A DNA stretch of 64,000 bases from SG8-41 sp035649495 (lineage in GTDB: Bacteria > Pseudomonadota > Gammaproteobacteria > Burkholderiales > SG8-41): contig DASRJL010000106.1 in assembly GCA_035649495.1 (NCBI GenBank), forward strand, positions 1 to 64,000. Reading direction: 5' to 3'. How positions within the stretch are numbered: the first letter of the stretch is position 1; each line of letters starts with the position of its first letter. Positions 43,549 to 51,968 of this stretch are shown in pieces. The notes beneath the pieces were generated by a model that was not told where the DNA came from, made no database searches, and saw nothing but the letters and a program-made list of their open reading frames with translations. Made by a program: the position numbers and the translations under genes.

Positions 43549-45078
43549 TCAGGCCTGCGTTGTCACCAGCGCGCGCAGCTCGGTCTTGAGGATCTTGCCG
43601 TAGGCATTCTTGGGCAGTGCTGCTATGAAACGATAGGCCCTGGGCCGCTTGAAGCGGGCGATGTTGGCGAGGCAGAGCGCATCCAGCGCCGCGGCGTCGA
43701 GCACGGCGCCGGGCCGCGCCACGACGAAGGCGAGAACGCTCTCGCCCCAGTCGGGGTCGGGCACGCCAACTACTGCGCACTCGGCTACACCCGGGTGGGC
43801 CAGCAATACTTCCTCGATCTCGCGCGGGTAGATATTGGCGCCGCCCGAGATCACGACGTCTTTCGAGCGGTCACGCAGCGTGAGGAAGCCGCGCCCGTCG
43901 AGGCTGCCGATGTCGCCGGTATGGAGCCATCCGCCGCGCAGCGTGCGTGAACTCGCCTCTTCATCGCGCCAGTAGCCCTTCATGACGCTGTCGCCGCGGA
44001 CGAGGACTTCCCCAGGCACGCCGGCGGGCAGCGCCCGGTCGTCCTCGCCGGCGACGCGCACCTGCACCACGCTCTGGGCAATGCCGGCCGAGGCCAGCGC
44101 GTCATCATCGCCGGCCTCGACCGCTCGCCGCAGCATCGCCCGCGTCATGCCCGTGATCGTCATGGGCGACTCTCCCTGCCCGTAGAGCTGCGCGAAGCGG
44201 AAGCCGAAGCGCGACACTGCCGCCTTGACGTCGGCCACGTACATCGGGGCGCCGCCCCACACGATGACCCGCAGGTTGTCGACGTCCGCGCCCGGCGCGG
44301 CGGGATGGTCCACCAGCCGCTTGACCATGGTCGGCGCCGCGAACATCGAGAGCCCGGGCCAGGCCCGGATCAGCGCCAGGATTTCGTCCGGCTCGAAGCC
44401 GCCGGAATCCGGGATCACCTGCGCGTTGCCCTGCGCGATGGAGGGCAGCATGTATAGCCCGGAGCCGTGGCTCATCGGCGCGGCGTGGAGCTGGGCGCCG
44501 CCCGGCTCCGGCGGGTCGATATCGACGAAGTAGCTCGTGGTCATCGCCAGCAGGTTGCGATGGGTGAGCATCGCGCCCTTGGGACGGCCGGTGGTGCCCG
44601 AGGTATAGAACAGCCAGGCGAGGTCGTCGGGACCGGCGTCGGCGAGCGGCGCCGCCGCGGCGGCGGCGAAGCGCGCAAATTCCGCCGTCGTGACGTCGAC
44701 GAGCCGCGCGCGCGAGGCTGCCTCGCTCGCCGCCGCTGCCACTTTCGCGGCGTGCTCCGCATCGAACAGCACGAGCCCGGCAGCGCTGTGGTCGAGGATG
44801 TAGGCGATCTCGCGGACGTGCAGCTTGGCGTTGACGGGCAGCGCGGCCAGCCCCGCCCACCAGCACGCGTACATCGCCTCGGCATAGACCGGCGCGTTGG
44901 CCATCACGATCGCCACCCGGTCGCCTGGCGCAAGCGGGCAGCCGCGGAGCGCACCGGCGAGGCGCGCGACACGGGTCGCCATGGCGCGAAAATCAGCGAC
45001 CACCACGCTGCCACGCGCCAGCGCCGGAGCGTCCGGCCGGCCCGCGGCAGCGCGCGCAAGATGATGTGCGAGGTTCAA
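43549..45078 (-). CDS. AMP-binding acyl-CoA ligase (ANL superfamily)
   Basis: A 509-residue ligase. The P-loop-like motif LFYTSGTTGRPKGAMLTHRN is clear. YGQGESPMTITGMTRAM is the A5 region, GWLHTGDIGSLDGRGFLTL is motif A7/A8, and the C-terminal PKNAYGKILKTELR has the catalytic lysine. It activates a carboxylate as acyl-AMP and then acyl-CoA. The product is cytoplasmic. The PPOX-type gene ends 10 bp upstream on the same strand, so they may be co-transcribed. Chain-length preference cannot be told. Confidence 0.93.
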   Translation of the reverse strand: MNLAHHLARAAAGRPDAPALARGSVVVADFRAMATRVARLAGALRGCPLAPGDRVAIVMANAPVYAEAMYACWWAGLAALPVNAKLHVREIAYILDHSAAGLVLFDAEHAAKVAAAASEAASRARLVDVTTAEFARFAAAAAAPLADAGPDDLAWLFYTSGTTGRPKGAMLTHRNLLAMTTSYFVDIDPPEPGGAQLHAAPMSHGSGLYMLPSIAQGNAQVIPDSGGFEPDEILALIRAWPGLSMFAAPTMVKRLVDHPAAPGADVDNLRVIVWGGAPMYVADVKAAVSRFGFRFAQLYGQGESPMTITGMTRAMLRRAVEAGDDDALASAGIAQSVVQVRVAGEDDRALPAGVPGEVLVRGDSVMKGYWRDEEASSRTLRGGWLHTGDIGSLDGRGFLTLRDRSKDVVISGGANIYPREIEEVLLAHPGVAECAVVGVPDPDWGESVLAFVVARPGAVLDAAALDALCLANIARFKRPRAYRFIAALPKNAYGKILKTELRALVTTQA

Positions 45079-45088
45079 GACGTGACGG

Positions 45089-45568
45089 CTACTCGCCGGT
45101 CGGCGAACCGGTCTTCCCCCGGCGAACCGCTTCCCAGTGAAGGTCCCAGCGAGCGCGAACCTCGGCTTCGGTTGCCCCGAGATCGTAGGCCGGAGAATCG
45201 ATCGGCTCCGCGCTCAGCACGCGCACCATGACGACCTCGCGGATGGCGCTGGCCACGCCTCGCTCCTTGTAGAACGCGATGACTTTGTCGTACAGGGGCC
45301 CCGATTCGAGAACGGAGCCGACTCCCTTGAAGCGGTAGCCTTTGCGCACGAACGGATCGACGAAGTTCACCTCGACGCCGGCGTTCTGGCGCAGGTTCGC
45401 GATCGTGCCCGGCGAGCGGATGTTGGCGAAGACGAGGTGATCGGCGTCCCAGACGGCCGTGGTGCCCTTGGGCGAGAGGTTCGGAGTGCCGTCGGGGCAG
45501 ACCGTGGCGACGAACCCAAGACGCTGTTCGTCGACGACTCTCTTCATGTCGGCAGAGATCAGGCCCAT
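45089..45568 (-). CDS. Pyridoxamine 5'-phosphate oxidase-family flavin-binding protein
   Basis: A 159-residue split-barrel protein. QRLGFVATVCPDGTPNLSPK and HLVFANIRSPGTIANLRQN are the family start and FMN-site segments; NAGVEVNFVDPFVRKGYRFK follows. AAGGAGGAGATCC precedes the ATG. These small proteins bind FMN or F420 and reduce or oxidise small molecules; they are rarely true PdxH. It is between a YkgJ-type gene and the acyl-CoA ligase on one strand. Confidence 0.9.
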   Translation of the reverse strand: MGLISADMKRVVDEQRLGFVATVCPDGTPNLSPKGTTAVWDADHLVFANIRSPGTIANLRQNAGVEVNFVDPFVRKGYRFKGVGSVLESGPLYDKVIAFYKERGVASAIREVVMVRVLSAEPIDSPAYDLGATEAEVRARWDLHWEAVRRGKTGSPTGE

Positions 45569-45622
45569 GGATCTCCTCCTTTCGTGCGGTTCCGTCCTGC
45601 CGGGATGCTTCCGTAGCCGAAT

Positions 45623-45937
45623 CTATTCCTTTGCCTGCCGCACGACACCGACGGGCAGCTTCGCTCGCTCCGCCAGGCAATCGCTTCCTCCGACCTCGTA
45701 GTCGCGGCAGATCGCCGGCCGGCGCTCGTATATCCGGCAGAGCAGCGTGTCCCGGTCGAGCGCGGCGCACCAGCCGTCGGCGAGGCGTGCCATGATGCGC
45801 GCTCCCCAGCGGTCTTCCACGGTCAGGTGCGCCGGAATGTCGTCCTCGCTCATCAGCATCACCTCCAGCCGGCAGCAGCAGGCCTTGCAGGAGGCGCACG
45901 TAACGACCGGGCGAGCCGAATTGTGAGAGGTATTCAT
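45623..45937 (-). CDS. YkgJ-family cysteine-cluster protein
   Basis: A 104-residue protein starting MNTSHNSARPVVTCASCKAC. The cluster CASCKACCCRLEVML (C-x2-C-x2-CC) and the later CRIYERRPAICRDYE plus SDC provide the conserved cysteines of the YkgJ family, thought to bind zinc or an iron-sulfur cluster. The frame is open much further upstream, but that part is antisense-like text over the neighbouring gene. Function unknown. It lies 44 bp downstream of the sugar-isomerase-like gene. Confidence 0.85.
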   Translation of the reverse strand: MNTSHNSARPVVTCASCKACCCRLEVMLMSEDDIPAHLTVEDRWGARIMARLADGWCAALDRDTLLCRIYERRPAICRDYEVGGSDCLAERAKLPVGVVRQAKE

Positions 45938-45981
45938 CAGTTCGAGGCAGCCTACCACGACGCCGGCTTGATACGGGCTCT

Positions 45982-46965
45982 CTAACGGTACACGGCCTGG
46001 ATCAGGCCGCGCAGGTAACCGACGACGAACGCCGTGTTCGCGATCTCCGCCTCCGGAAACATGGGCGAATGGTCCAGCGAGAACGGCCCCTTGAAGCCGG
46101 CGTCGCGATACGCCTGCATGGCCCGGTACATGTCCACGTCGCCCTCGTCCACGAAGGTCTCCTGGAACCGCGGGAACTCTCCGCGCACGTTGCGGAAGTG
46201 GACCATGACGATCTTGTCGATAGCCCCCATCTGGCGGATGGCATCGTAGACATCCACGCCCTTCATCTCCGTCACGCAGCCCTGGCAGAACAGCATGCCG
46301 TTGGATCGGGAAGGAACGATGCCGAATATCCTGCGGTATTGATCGAAGCTGGAGACGATATGCGCCGCTCCCGCCAGCGCCGGCGTTCCGGGCGGGACGG
46401 GCGGGTCGTCGGGATGGAGCGCGAGGCGCACCCCCGTGCTCTCGGCGGGGGGCACCACCGCCTTGAGAAAATACCCGATGTTGTCCCACATCTTCTCCTC
46501 CGGGACCGGCGGATCGATCGGCTGCGCGGGCTTCTTCAGGTACTCGTCGTAGTCGAAGCTGATGTAGCTCGCCCCTCCGCGCCCTTTCGTCGGCGCGGAA
46601 CGCAGCAGTTTCGAGTTGAGCAGCTTGAAGTTGTAAGCCAGGATCGGGATCCCGGCCGCGCCCATGCCGTGCACGGCGTTCAGCAGCCAGGCGATCTTCC
46701 CGTCCCTGCCGGCCGCGCCTCTCTTGATCTCGTCGAAGCCGCTCGTCGCCAGGACCGTCCGCAGCTCCAGTCCGTGCGCTGCGACCGCCGCCTTCGCCTT
46801 CCTGAAAAACGCGGCCGCTGCATCCGGGGTGGACAGGTCGATAGCCCCGCCCTCGCGCGGCCCGTCGGGAATATCCATGGCCACGCAATCCACGCCCAGG
46901 GTTTTGAGAAGCCCCAGCTTCTTTTCGACCGCCCCGTCCCAGCTCACTTTATCCTGTATGTACAT
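45982..46965 (-). CDS. Mannonate dehydratase / xylose isomerase-like TIM-barrel protein
   Basis: A 327-residue TIM-barrel protein of the UxuA-like group. IPILAYNFKLLNSKLLRS, STGVRLALHPDDPPVPPG (conserved metal-site HPDDPP), GMLFCQGCVTEM, IDKIVMVHFRNVRGEFPRFQ and ETFVDEGDVDMYRAMQAYRD are strongly UxuA-like. Mannonate dehydratase makes 2-keto-3-deoxygluconate from mannonate. The protein is shorter than E. coli UxuA (about 394), so it could be a related epimerase or dehydratase. Cytoplasmic. Confidence 0.85.
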   Translation of the reverse strand: MYIQDKVSWDGAVEKKLGLLKTLGVDCVAMDIPDGPREGGAIDLSTPDAAAAFFRKAKAAVAAHGLELRTVLATSGFDEIKRGAAGRDGKIAWLLNAVHGMGAAGIPILAYNFKLLNSKLLRSAPTKGRGGASYISFDYDEYLKKPAQPIDPPVPEEKMWDNIGYFLKAVVPPAESTGVRLALHPDDPPVPPGTPALAGAAHIVSSFDQYRRIFGIVPSRSNGMLFCQGCVTEMKGVDVYDAIRQMGAIDKIVMVHFRNVRGEFPRFQETFVDEGDVDMYRAMQAYRDAGFKGPFSLDHSPMFPEAEIANTAFVVGYLRGLIQAVYR

Positions 46966-46986
46966 CGACGTTCTCCTGTTTCGAAC

Positions 46987-47050
46987 AGGTCATCCTTCCA
47001 CGTTCATCCTTCATCTTTCAGAAACCTATCCCTCATCCCTCCTCATCCCT
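46987..47050. repeat. CATCC-word array
   Basis: AGGTCATCCTTCCACGTTC, CATCCTTCATCTTTCAG and then CCTCATCCCTCCTCATCCC occupy the spacer before the UxuA-like start and overlap the EamA gene stop (47043). It shares exact strings with the leaders of the Bug genes at 24613, 42461 and 48021. Confidence 0.8.
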
Positions 47051-47933
47051 TGGTCTCCCGCCTGATGCTGTAGTACGTCCCCGTGAAAATCACGGCGGCG
47101 CCGAGGAATACGGTCCAGTCGAGCGGCTCGCCGTAGAACGCCGTGCCGACCGCGGCGATGAGCGGAAGGCGCAGGAAATCTATGGGCGCGACGACCGTGG
47201 CGTCGGCGATGCGCAGCGCGCGCGTCATGCAGAAGTGCGCGACGAGGCCGCAGGCGCCCATCGCGACTATCCACGGCAGATCGCCGGCTTCCGGAGTCAC
47301 CCACACCGGCCACGCAAGGACGAACGCGATCGGGAGCTGGATCGCCTGCATGTAGAAGAGAACCGCAAACGTCGAGTCGTTCCGCGTGATGCGCTTGGTG
47401 GCGATGAGGGAGCAGGCGTAAATGAAAGCGCCGCCCAGCATCACCAGGCTCGCGGGCGCAATGGTCGCGATCCCCGGCTTGAGGATGATACCTACGCCCA
47501 CGAGTCCCAGGACGAGCATGACGACGCGGTGCCGGGTCAGGCGCTCGCCGAGGAGCAGGGCCGCGAGGATCGCGGTCCACACCGGCATGGTGAACTCGAT
47601 CGCGAAGACCGTCGCGAGCGGCAGGAGCGCGATCGCGTAAATCCACGAGTACTGCCCCAGCAGATGCAGCAGGTTGCGTCCGACGTGCAGGCGAAGAATC
47701 CGGGTGTGAAGCGACTGCACGCCCAGGCGCGGCAGCACCGCCAGCACCAGCACGAACGAGACGACGCTGCGCAGGAACAGGATCTCGAGGCTGTCCAGGG
47801 CGCTGAGCAGCTCGCGCACCGCCACGGCCATCGCGGAGAAGGAGAGCAACGCCCCCACCATCCACAGGGCACCCCGAACGCTGGCGGACAAGCCGTCTCG
47901 GGCGCCCGCGACGACTGCCTCGCTGCGGCTCAT
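47043..47933 (-). CDS. DMT-family (EamA) transporter
   Basis: A 296-residue inner-membrane protein with about ten hydrophobic segments in two EamA halves, such as ALWMVGALLSFSAMAVAVRE, ILFLRSVVSFVLVLAVLPRL, VVMLVLGLVGVGIILKPG and VFLGAAVIFTGTYYSI. EFTMPVWTAILAALLLGERL is the EamA signature. The start at 47933 was chosen because the region beyond is a word-array repeat. It exports or imports small metabolites of unknown identity. Confidence 0.92.
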   Translation of the reverse strand: MSRSEAVVAGARDGLSASVRGALWMVGALLSFSAMAVAVRELLSALDSLEILFLRSVVSFVLVLAVLPRLGVQSLHTRILRLHVGRNLLHLLGQYSWIYAIALLPLATVFAIEFTMPVWTAILAALLLGERLTRHRVVMLVLGLVGVGIILKPGIATIAPASLVMLGGAFIYACSLIATKRITRNDSTFAVLFYMQAIQLPIAFVLAWPVWVTPEAGDLPWIVAMGACGLVAHFCMTRALRIADATVVAPIDFLRLPLIAAVGTAFYGEPLDWTVFLGAAVIFTGTYYSIRRETKG

Positions 47934-47934
47934 C

Positions 47935-48025
47935 AGTGTTGAGTTTTGAGTTTTTAGTGTTGAGTTAGCTATCAAGCGAGGGAAACTCTTCGAAACTCAA
48001 AACTCAACACTCAACACTCATCACT
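47935..48025. repeat. GTGTTGAGTT-word inverted array
   Basis: The left arm 47935-47966 reads AGTGTTGAGTTTTGAG and so on. The right arm 47994-48025 carries the inverse (AACTCAAAACTCAACACTC). Arms are about 32 bases with a 27-base loop. It occupies the whole spacer between the EamA gene start and the Bug gene stop, overlapping the latter by five bases. Confidence 0.9.
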
Positions 48026-49061
48026 CTACCTTCACTCCCGCCCGCTCCACCACCTTCGCCCAGCGATCCATATCGGAAACGAGCAGCTTCGCGAATTGCT
48101 CGGGCGTGCCGGGCGTGGGTTCCAGTCCCTCGCTCGTAAGGCGCTCACGGACGTCCGGCAGCATCAGCACGGCGCCGATCTCCGTGGCGAGCCGCCGCAC
48201 GATCTCGGGCGGCATGCGGGCCGGCCCGGCGAATCCGTACCACAGGGTCGCCTCGTAGCCCGGCACGGTCTCCGCGATCGTCGGCGTGTCGGGCATGGTC
48301 TTCATGCGCTGGGCGCCGGTAGTCGCCAGCGCGCGCAGCCGGCCGGAGCGCATGTGCGGCGTCACCGACAGGCTGGTGCCGAAGGTCATGAAAACCTGTC
48401 CGCCGATGAGATCGGTGATGGCGAGCGCCATGCCCTTGTACGGCACGTGCAGCATCTTCGTCCCGGTCAGGTTGTCGAACTGGGCGCCGGCGAGGTGTCC
48501 CGAAGCGCCGACTCCCGACGATGAATACGTCAGCTGCCCCGGACGGGACTTGGCGAACGCGATCAGCTCTTTCACGTTCTTCGCGGGCAGCGTCGGATGC
48601 ACCGCGAGGATGAGAGCGCTCGAGCCGACGAGCGTGATCGGCGTGAAGTCGCGGATCGAGTCGTAGGGGAGCTTCTTGTACAAGCTCGCGTTGACGGCGT
48701 GGCCGCTCGGTATCAGCGCAAACGTGTAGCCGTCGGGGGCGGCGCGCGCAGTAACCTCCGTCCCGACGATCCCGTTTGCGCCCGGCCGGTTCTCGACGAT
48801 GAACTGCTGCTTGAAGCGCTCCGTGAGCTTGGGCGCGACGGCGCGGCAGATCGCGTCGTTACCGCCGCCCGGGGGAAATATGGAAACGATCCGCACCGGC
48901 TTCGATGGATACGGCTGCTGCGCGCCCGCGGCGAACGCGAGCGCGCAGCCAAGGATGAACGTAGAACGATGAAGGATGACCTTGAACCGGTCCGGTTTCG
49001 CGAACCGGGCACGGCTCTTCCGCCGGGCGTTTTCGAATTCAACAAGTATCGTGGCTTTCAT
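48021..49061 (-). CDS. Bug/TctC-family substrate-binding protein with repeat-derived leader
   Basis: A 346-residue binding protein. The N-terminus is long (about 26 residues) before the signal-peptide core VILHRSTFILGCALAFAAGA. FKVILHRSTFILG is encoded by the CATCC-word repeat (AAGGTCATCCTTCATCG on the minus strand at about 48970-48986). Marks: YPSKPVRIVSIFPPGGGNDA, VENRPGANGIVGTE, AAPDGYTFALIPSG, HLAGAQFDNLTGT and VPYKGMALAITDLIGG. The true start may be internal; no strong ribosome site was seen before MKATIL. Confidence 0.9.
   Translation of the reverse strand: MKATILVEFENARRKSRARFAKPDRFKVILHRSTFILGCALAFAAGAQQPYPSKPVRIVSIFPPGGGNDAICRAVAPKLTERFKQQFIVENRPGANGIVGTEVTARAAPDGYTFALIPSGHAVNASLYKKLPYDSIRDFTPITLVGSSALILAVHPTLPAKNVKELIAFAKSRPGQLTYSSSGVGASGHLAGAQFDNLTGTKMLHVPYKGMALAITDLIGGQVFMTFGTSLSVTPHMRSGRLRALATTGAQRMKTMPDTPTIAETVPGYEATLWYGFAGPARMPPEIVRRLATEIGAVLMLPDVRERLTSEGLEPTPGTPEQFAKLLVSDMDRWAKVVERAGVKVE
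48905..48986 (-). repeat. CATCC-word repeat region inside Bug leader
   Basis: The complement reads AAGGTCATCCTTCATCG, TTCTACGTTCATCCTTGG and then CTGCGCGCTCG, overlapping signal-peptide codons. The strings match 24700-24740 and 42476-42520. Confidence 0.75.
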
Positions 49062-49074
49062 CTTCGGGTTCTCA

Positions 49075-49186
49075 ACAGGTCATCCTTGGACTGGCCCGCC
49101 GCGCTGCATCGCGCCGGGCGTTCGCGGGCTCGGAAGTGTGCAGGCACTTCCTTCGAATTCCCCGCTCACTCCTTCATCCTTCCTCC
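49075..49186. repeat. CATCC-word strings in spacer
   Basis: AACAGGTCATCCTTGG at 49075-49090 and ACTCCTTCATCCTTCCTCCC at 49166-49185 lie between the Bug gene start and the alpha/beta hydrolase stop. The sequence between them is unremarkable. Confidence 0.6.
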
Positions 49187-49207
49187 CTTCCGTCACCGTC
49201 ACCGATT

Positions 49208-50320
49208 TTACTGCCGCGCGGATATCTGCGCTGGAGATGGAGTGAGGCGGCCCTCCACGTCGGCCAGGAACTCGCCGCGCTGCGCGCCGTCCACCGCGCC
49301 GCGCGCGAGCCACTCCTGCGTCGCACGGTAGAGAAGGTGCCGCCCCCGCTCGAAGCTCACGAAGTGCGAGGCGCACGCAATCCGGATGAACATCCGGTGC
49401 TCGACGGTCAGGCCTTTCCACGCTTCCAGCCGTCGGGCGTAGTTGTCGAACTCGCCGAGGAGCACGAGCGTCGGCGCCTCGATGCGGGCGAGATTGGCGC
49501 GCCACCCGAAATTCATGCGATTGGGCGCCCGTATCATGCCCTCTCCGTTCGGCCCCCAGCCGGCGCCGACCTCGTCCACGGCCATGATCTCCCGCCAGTA
49601 CGCGTTGCAGACCTCCGCATCTTCGAGCTGTCCCTCGCAACGCACGTAGTCCTGCCAGCGCCGGTGGAGAAGGAATTCCCGCGTCTGCAGTAGCGTGGGC
49701 GCGCCGGGCTCCGGCATCTGCGCGGGCGGCTGCTCGCCGGGAAACCACGGCGCGGGCCCGAACAGGACCAGCTTGTGCACTTCGTCCGGATGCAGCGCGG
49801 CGAACCCGCCGGCGCGCGGCGCCCCGGTAGACCAGCCGACGAGACTCACGCGCTCCACCCCGCGCAGCTTCCTGATGTGGCGTATCACGGTTTCCAGCTC
49901 GTCCCACTCGGTGCGGCTCGACACCAGCTTGAAGGGATAGCGCGGCGCGGACAGCTCCTTCAACACGTGCGGCACGAGGAGCGGCTGAAATTCCGCGTCG
50001 ACGTTGCACGGATCGTCCATGAGGGGCCGGGGAGACGGCCCGTAACCGGTGTGCGACATGGTGAAGACGTCGAAGCCCGCCCGCGCGAGCACCGCCATGA
50101 AGCTGTAGTCGCGGTACCGAAGATCGTAGGCCACGATGGACGGCCCGAAGCCGCCGTGCACCATGAGCACCACGTGCGGCTTGCGTGTTCCCGCCGCCAC
50201 GAGCGTCGAGGCAAGCGCCTTCTCCCGCACGAACAATCCGACCGTCTTGCCCCTGTTCGCCGGGACGGTCGAGACGTGCGTTACGAAGAAATCTCTGGAA
50301 ACGAGCGGGTCTTCGGGCAT
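49208..50320 (-). CDS. Alpha/beta-hydrolase fold protein
   Basis: A 370-residue hydrolase from ATG 50320. The oxyanion region is VVLMVHGGFGPS, the nucleophile elbow is RVSLVGWSTGAPRAGG (G-x-S-x-G), the acid is in LVLLGEFDNYARR and the histidine in IACASHFVSFERG. No signal peptide. It is probably an esterase or C-C hydrolase in a degradative route; the substrate is unknown. It starts 2 bp after the exonuclease-like gene ends, so the two are likely co-transcribed. Confidence 0.88.
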   Translation of the reverse strand: MPEDPLVSRDFFVTHVSTVPANRGKTVGLFVREKALASTLVAAGTRKPHVVLMVHGGFGPSIVAYDLRYRDYSFMAVLARAGFDVFTMSHTGYGPSPRPLMDDPCNVDAEFQPLLVPHVLKELSAPRYPFKLVSSRTEWDELETVIRHIRKLRGVERVSLVGWSTGAPRAGGFAALHPDEVHKLVLFGPAPWFPGEQPPAQMPEPGAPTLLQTREFLLHRRWQDYVRCEGQLEDAEVCNAYWREIMAVDEVGAGWGPNGEGMIRAPNRMNFGWRANLARIEAPTLVLLGEFDNYARRLEAWKGLTVEHRMFIRIACASHFVSFERGRHLLYRATQEWLARGAVDGAQRGEFLADVEGRLTPSPAQISARQ

Positions 50321-50322
50321 GC

Positions 50323-50844
50323 CTATCCCGCCGCGGCTTCCGGCAAGACGGTCGCGCTCCACGTGCGTTCCCAGGTTTCCTGTATGAGATACGCGTCGAA
50401 GCTCGCGCGGTGCCGCCTGTCGCCCAGCTCGAGCAGCACGGCGTCCTTGGTCGGATGCCAGATCTCCATCTGCCGCTCGGACAGGATCATTTCCAGCGAG
50501 CTCAGCGAGAACTCGCAGCTCACCCCGGCCGCGAAGAAAAGGCGGTTGAGCCAGGGCTTGTCCACGACCCAGCCATCCGTATAGGCCGTGCGCGGACCAA
50601 GCAACTCGTTCAGCCGGGTCGCGACCTCGGCGACAGGCTTGCCGTACTGCTCCAGCACGCTGCGGCTCACCCCGTGCACCTTCTCCGCTCCCTCGTCCCA
50701 ATGAGTCCAGCCCGGCCTGGGCGCGATCAGCGTGCAGAATTTCCTGCCGCCGTCGAGCGCCACGCCGACTTCGATGGGATAGCTCTCGGCGCCGAAACCG
50801 GACGCCTCGATGTCGATGATGATGGGCGGTCGCACCCTCAGCAT
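50323..50844 (-). CDS. DEDD-type 3'-5' exonuclease-fold protein
   Basis: A 173-residue RNase H-like exonuclease. PIIIDIEASGFGAESYPIEV holds the D-x-E pair. WTHWDEGAEKVHGVSRSVLE is the region with His-Gly-Val. YTDGWVVDKPWLNRLF carries the second aspartate, and RRHRASFDAYLIQETW the H-x4-D pair. The fold matches small DnaQ-like or Rv2179c-type exonucleases. Acts on DNA or RNA ends in the cytoplasm. Upstream lies the two-hairpin intergenic element. Confidence 0.82.
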   Translation of the reverse strand: MLRVRPPIIIDIEASGFGAESYPIEVGVALDGGRKFCTLIAPRPGWTHWDEGAEKVHGVSRSVLEQYGKPVAEVATRLNELLGPRTAYTDGWVVDKPWLNRLFFAAGVSCEFSLSSLEMILSERQMEIWHPTKDAVLLELGDRRHRASFDAYLIQETWERTWSATVLPEAAAG

Positions 50845-50855
50845 GGTTCAGGGGA

Positions 50856-50924
50856 AGGCCGTATCAGGACGCTGATACGGCCCCTTATGTAGGGGAGCAT
50901 GAGGGGAGTATCCCTTCATTCGTT
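50856..50924 (+). repeat. Two-hairpin intergenic element, copy 2
   Basis: A perfect 11-bp stem GGCCGTATCAG-gacg-CTGATACGGCC (50856-50881) is followed by the block TTATGTAGGGGAGCATGAG and a second hairpin ATGAGGGGA-GTA-TCCCTTCAT. The second part matches the element at 10541-10582 almost base for base. The first stem has a different sequence but the same position. Confidence 0.85.
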
Positions 50925-50929
50925 TATTA

Positions 50930-51934
50930 CTACTTCGGCGCGAACGGCCCGACTTCCGGCTTTCCCTGAGTGTTGTGCAGCTCGCCCAGCTCGGCCCGGG
51001 CGCCGCGCGTGATCTGCGCGGTCTCGTTCTGGGCCTGGAAGCAGGTGAAGTCCGGGCGGTCCTTCCACGCGAACGGGCCGCAGAGCTTCTTGCCCGCCTT
51101 GATCGCGGCGTCATGCACGATGTTGATCGCACGCTCGTAGTCCGGGTCGCCCTGCCGGTAGCCCGAGTTATTGCCGAGATCGCCGCTCGCCGCGAAGATG
51201 GCGTGCACGCCGGGGACCTTGGCGATCTCGTCGGCGTTCTTGAGGCCTTCGAGCGTTTCGATCATGAGGATCAGCACGAGATTGTCGTTGATGGTGTTGC
51301 GGTAGCCGCCCGGAACGCTGCCCCACATGGTGGGATCGAACGCCGCGCCGCCGCCCAGGCTGCGCCTGCCGAGCGGCGGGAAGTAGGCCCAATCCACGGC
51401 CTGCCTCGCCTCGGCGACCGTGTCGACGGTAGGAATGACCAGCACCAGCGCACCGCCGTCGAGCGCGCGCTGTATCTCGCGCTCGTCCGTGTAGGCGATG
51501 CGCACGCCGGGCACGGCCTTCGCGTGCGGGCAGGTCCTCCACGCATCCACGACGTCCCGCCAGGTCGACGGCTCGTGCTGCATCTCGGTCCAGATGAAGT
51601 CGTAGCCGGCGTTCGCCATGGCGCAGTAGGTGCTCGAATCGCGCACGCCCCGCACCGTGCCGCCGACGAGCTTGCCGCCCTCCATCAGCTTGATCTTGGC
51701 GGGGTTCCACAGCTTCGTGCCCGCGGGCGGATTGAACGCGTTGCCGTACTTCCACGTCCCCATGTCGTACGGGCCCTGGTTTACCGCCCCCGGCGGCGCG
51801 ACGCGTCGCGCGTTGCTGTCCACGCCGGCAGGAGCGGCAAGCGGGAATTTTTTGGCTGCTTCCTGCGCGCAGGCCCGCGGGATGGCGACGCCCAGCAACG
51901 CGCACGCCACGAATGTACCGATTACACGACGCAT
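50930..51934 (-). CDS. Exported HpcH/HpaI-family aldolase-like protein
   Basis: A 334-residue protein with the HpcH/HpaI aldolase core: YDFIWTEMQHEPSTWRDVVD, VIPTVDTVAEARQAVDWAYF, PPLGRRSLGGG and LILMIETLEGLKNADEIAKV (metal-site glutamate), then VHAIFAASGDLGNNSGY. Family enzymes cleave or form 2-keto-3-deoxy acids and are normally cytoplasmic. This one begins with a clear Sec signal peptide (RVIGTFVACALLGVAIPRAC, cleavage after ACA), so it should act in the periplasm. It follows the propeller gene on the same strand. Confidence 0.87.
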   Translation of the reverse strand: MRRVIGTFVACALLGVAIPRACAQEAAKKFPLAAPAGVDSNARRVAPPGAVNQGPYDMGTWKYGNAFNPPAGTKLWNPAKIKLMEGGKLVGGTVRGVRDSSTYCAMANAGYDFIWTEMQHEPSTWRDVVDAWRTCPHAKAVPGVRIAYTDEREIQRALDGGALVLVIPTVDTVAEARQAVDWAYFPPLGRRSLGGGAAFDPTMWGSVPGGYRNTINDNLVLILMIETLEGLKNADEIAKVPGVHAIFAASGDLGNNSGYRQGDPDYERAINIVHDAAIKAGKKLCGPFAWKDRPDFTCFQAQNETAQITRGARAELGELHNTQGKPEVGPFAPK

Positions 51935-51968
51935 GACGAACCTCCCTCTGATTGCGGCGATGCGATTC

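Noticed and set aside
45941..46888. Long upstream extension of the YkgJ-type gene
   Set aside because: It overlaps the UxuA-like gene in another frame and is low complexity; the cysteine-cluster protein starts naturally at 45937.
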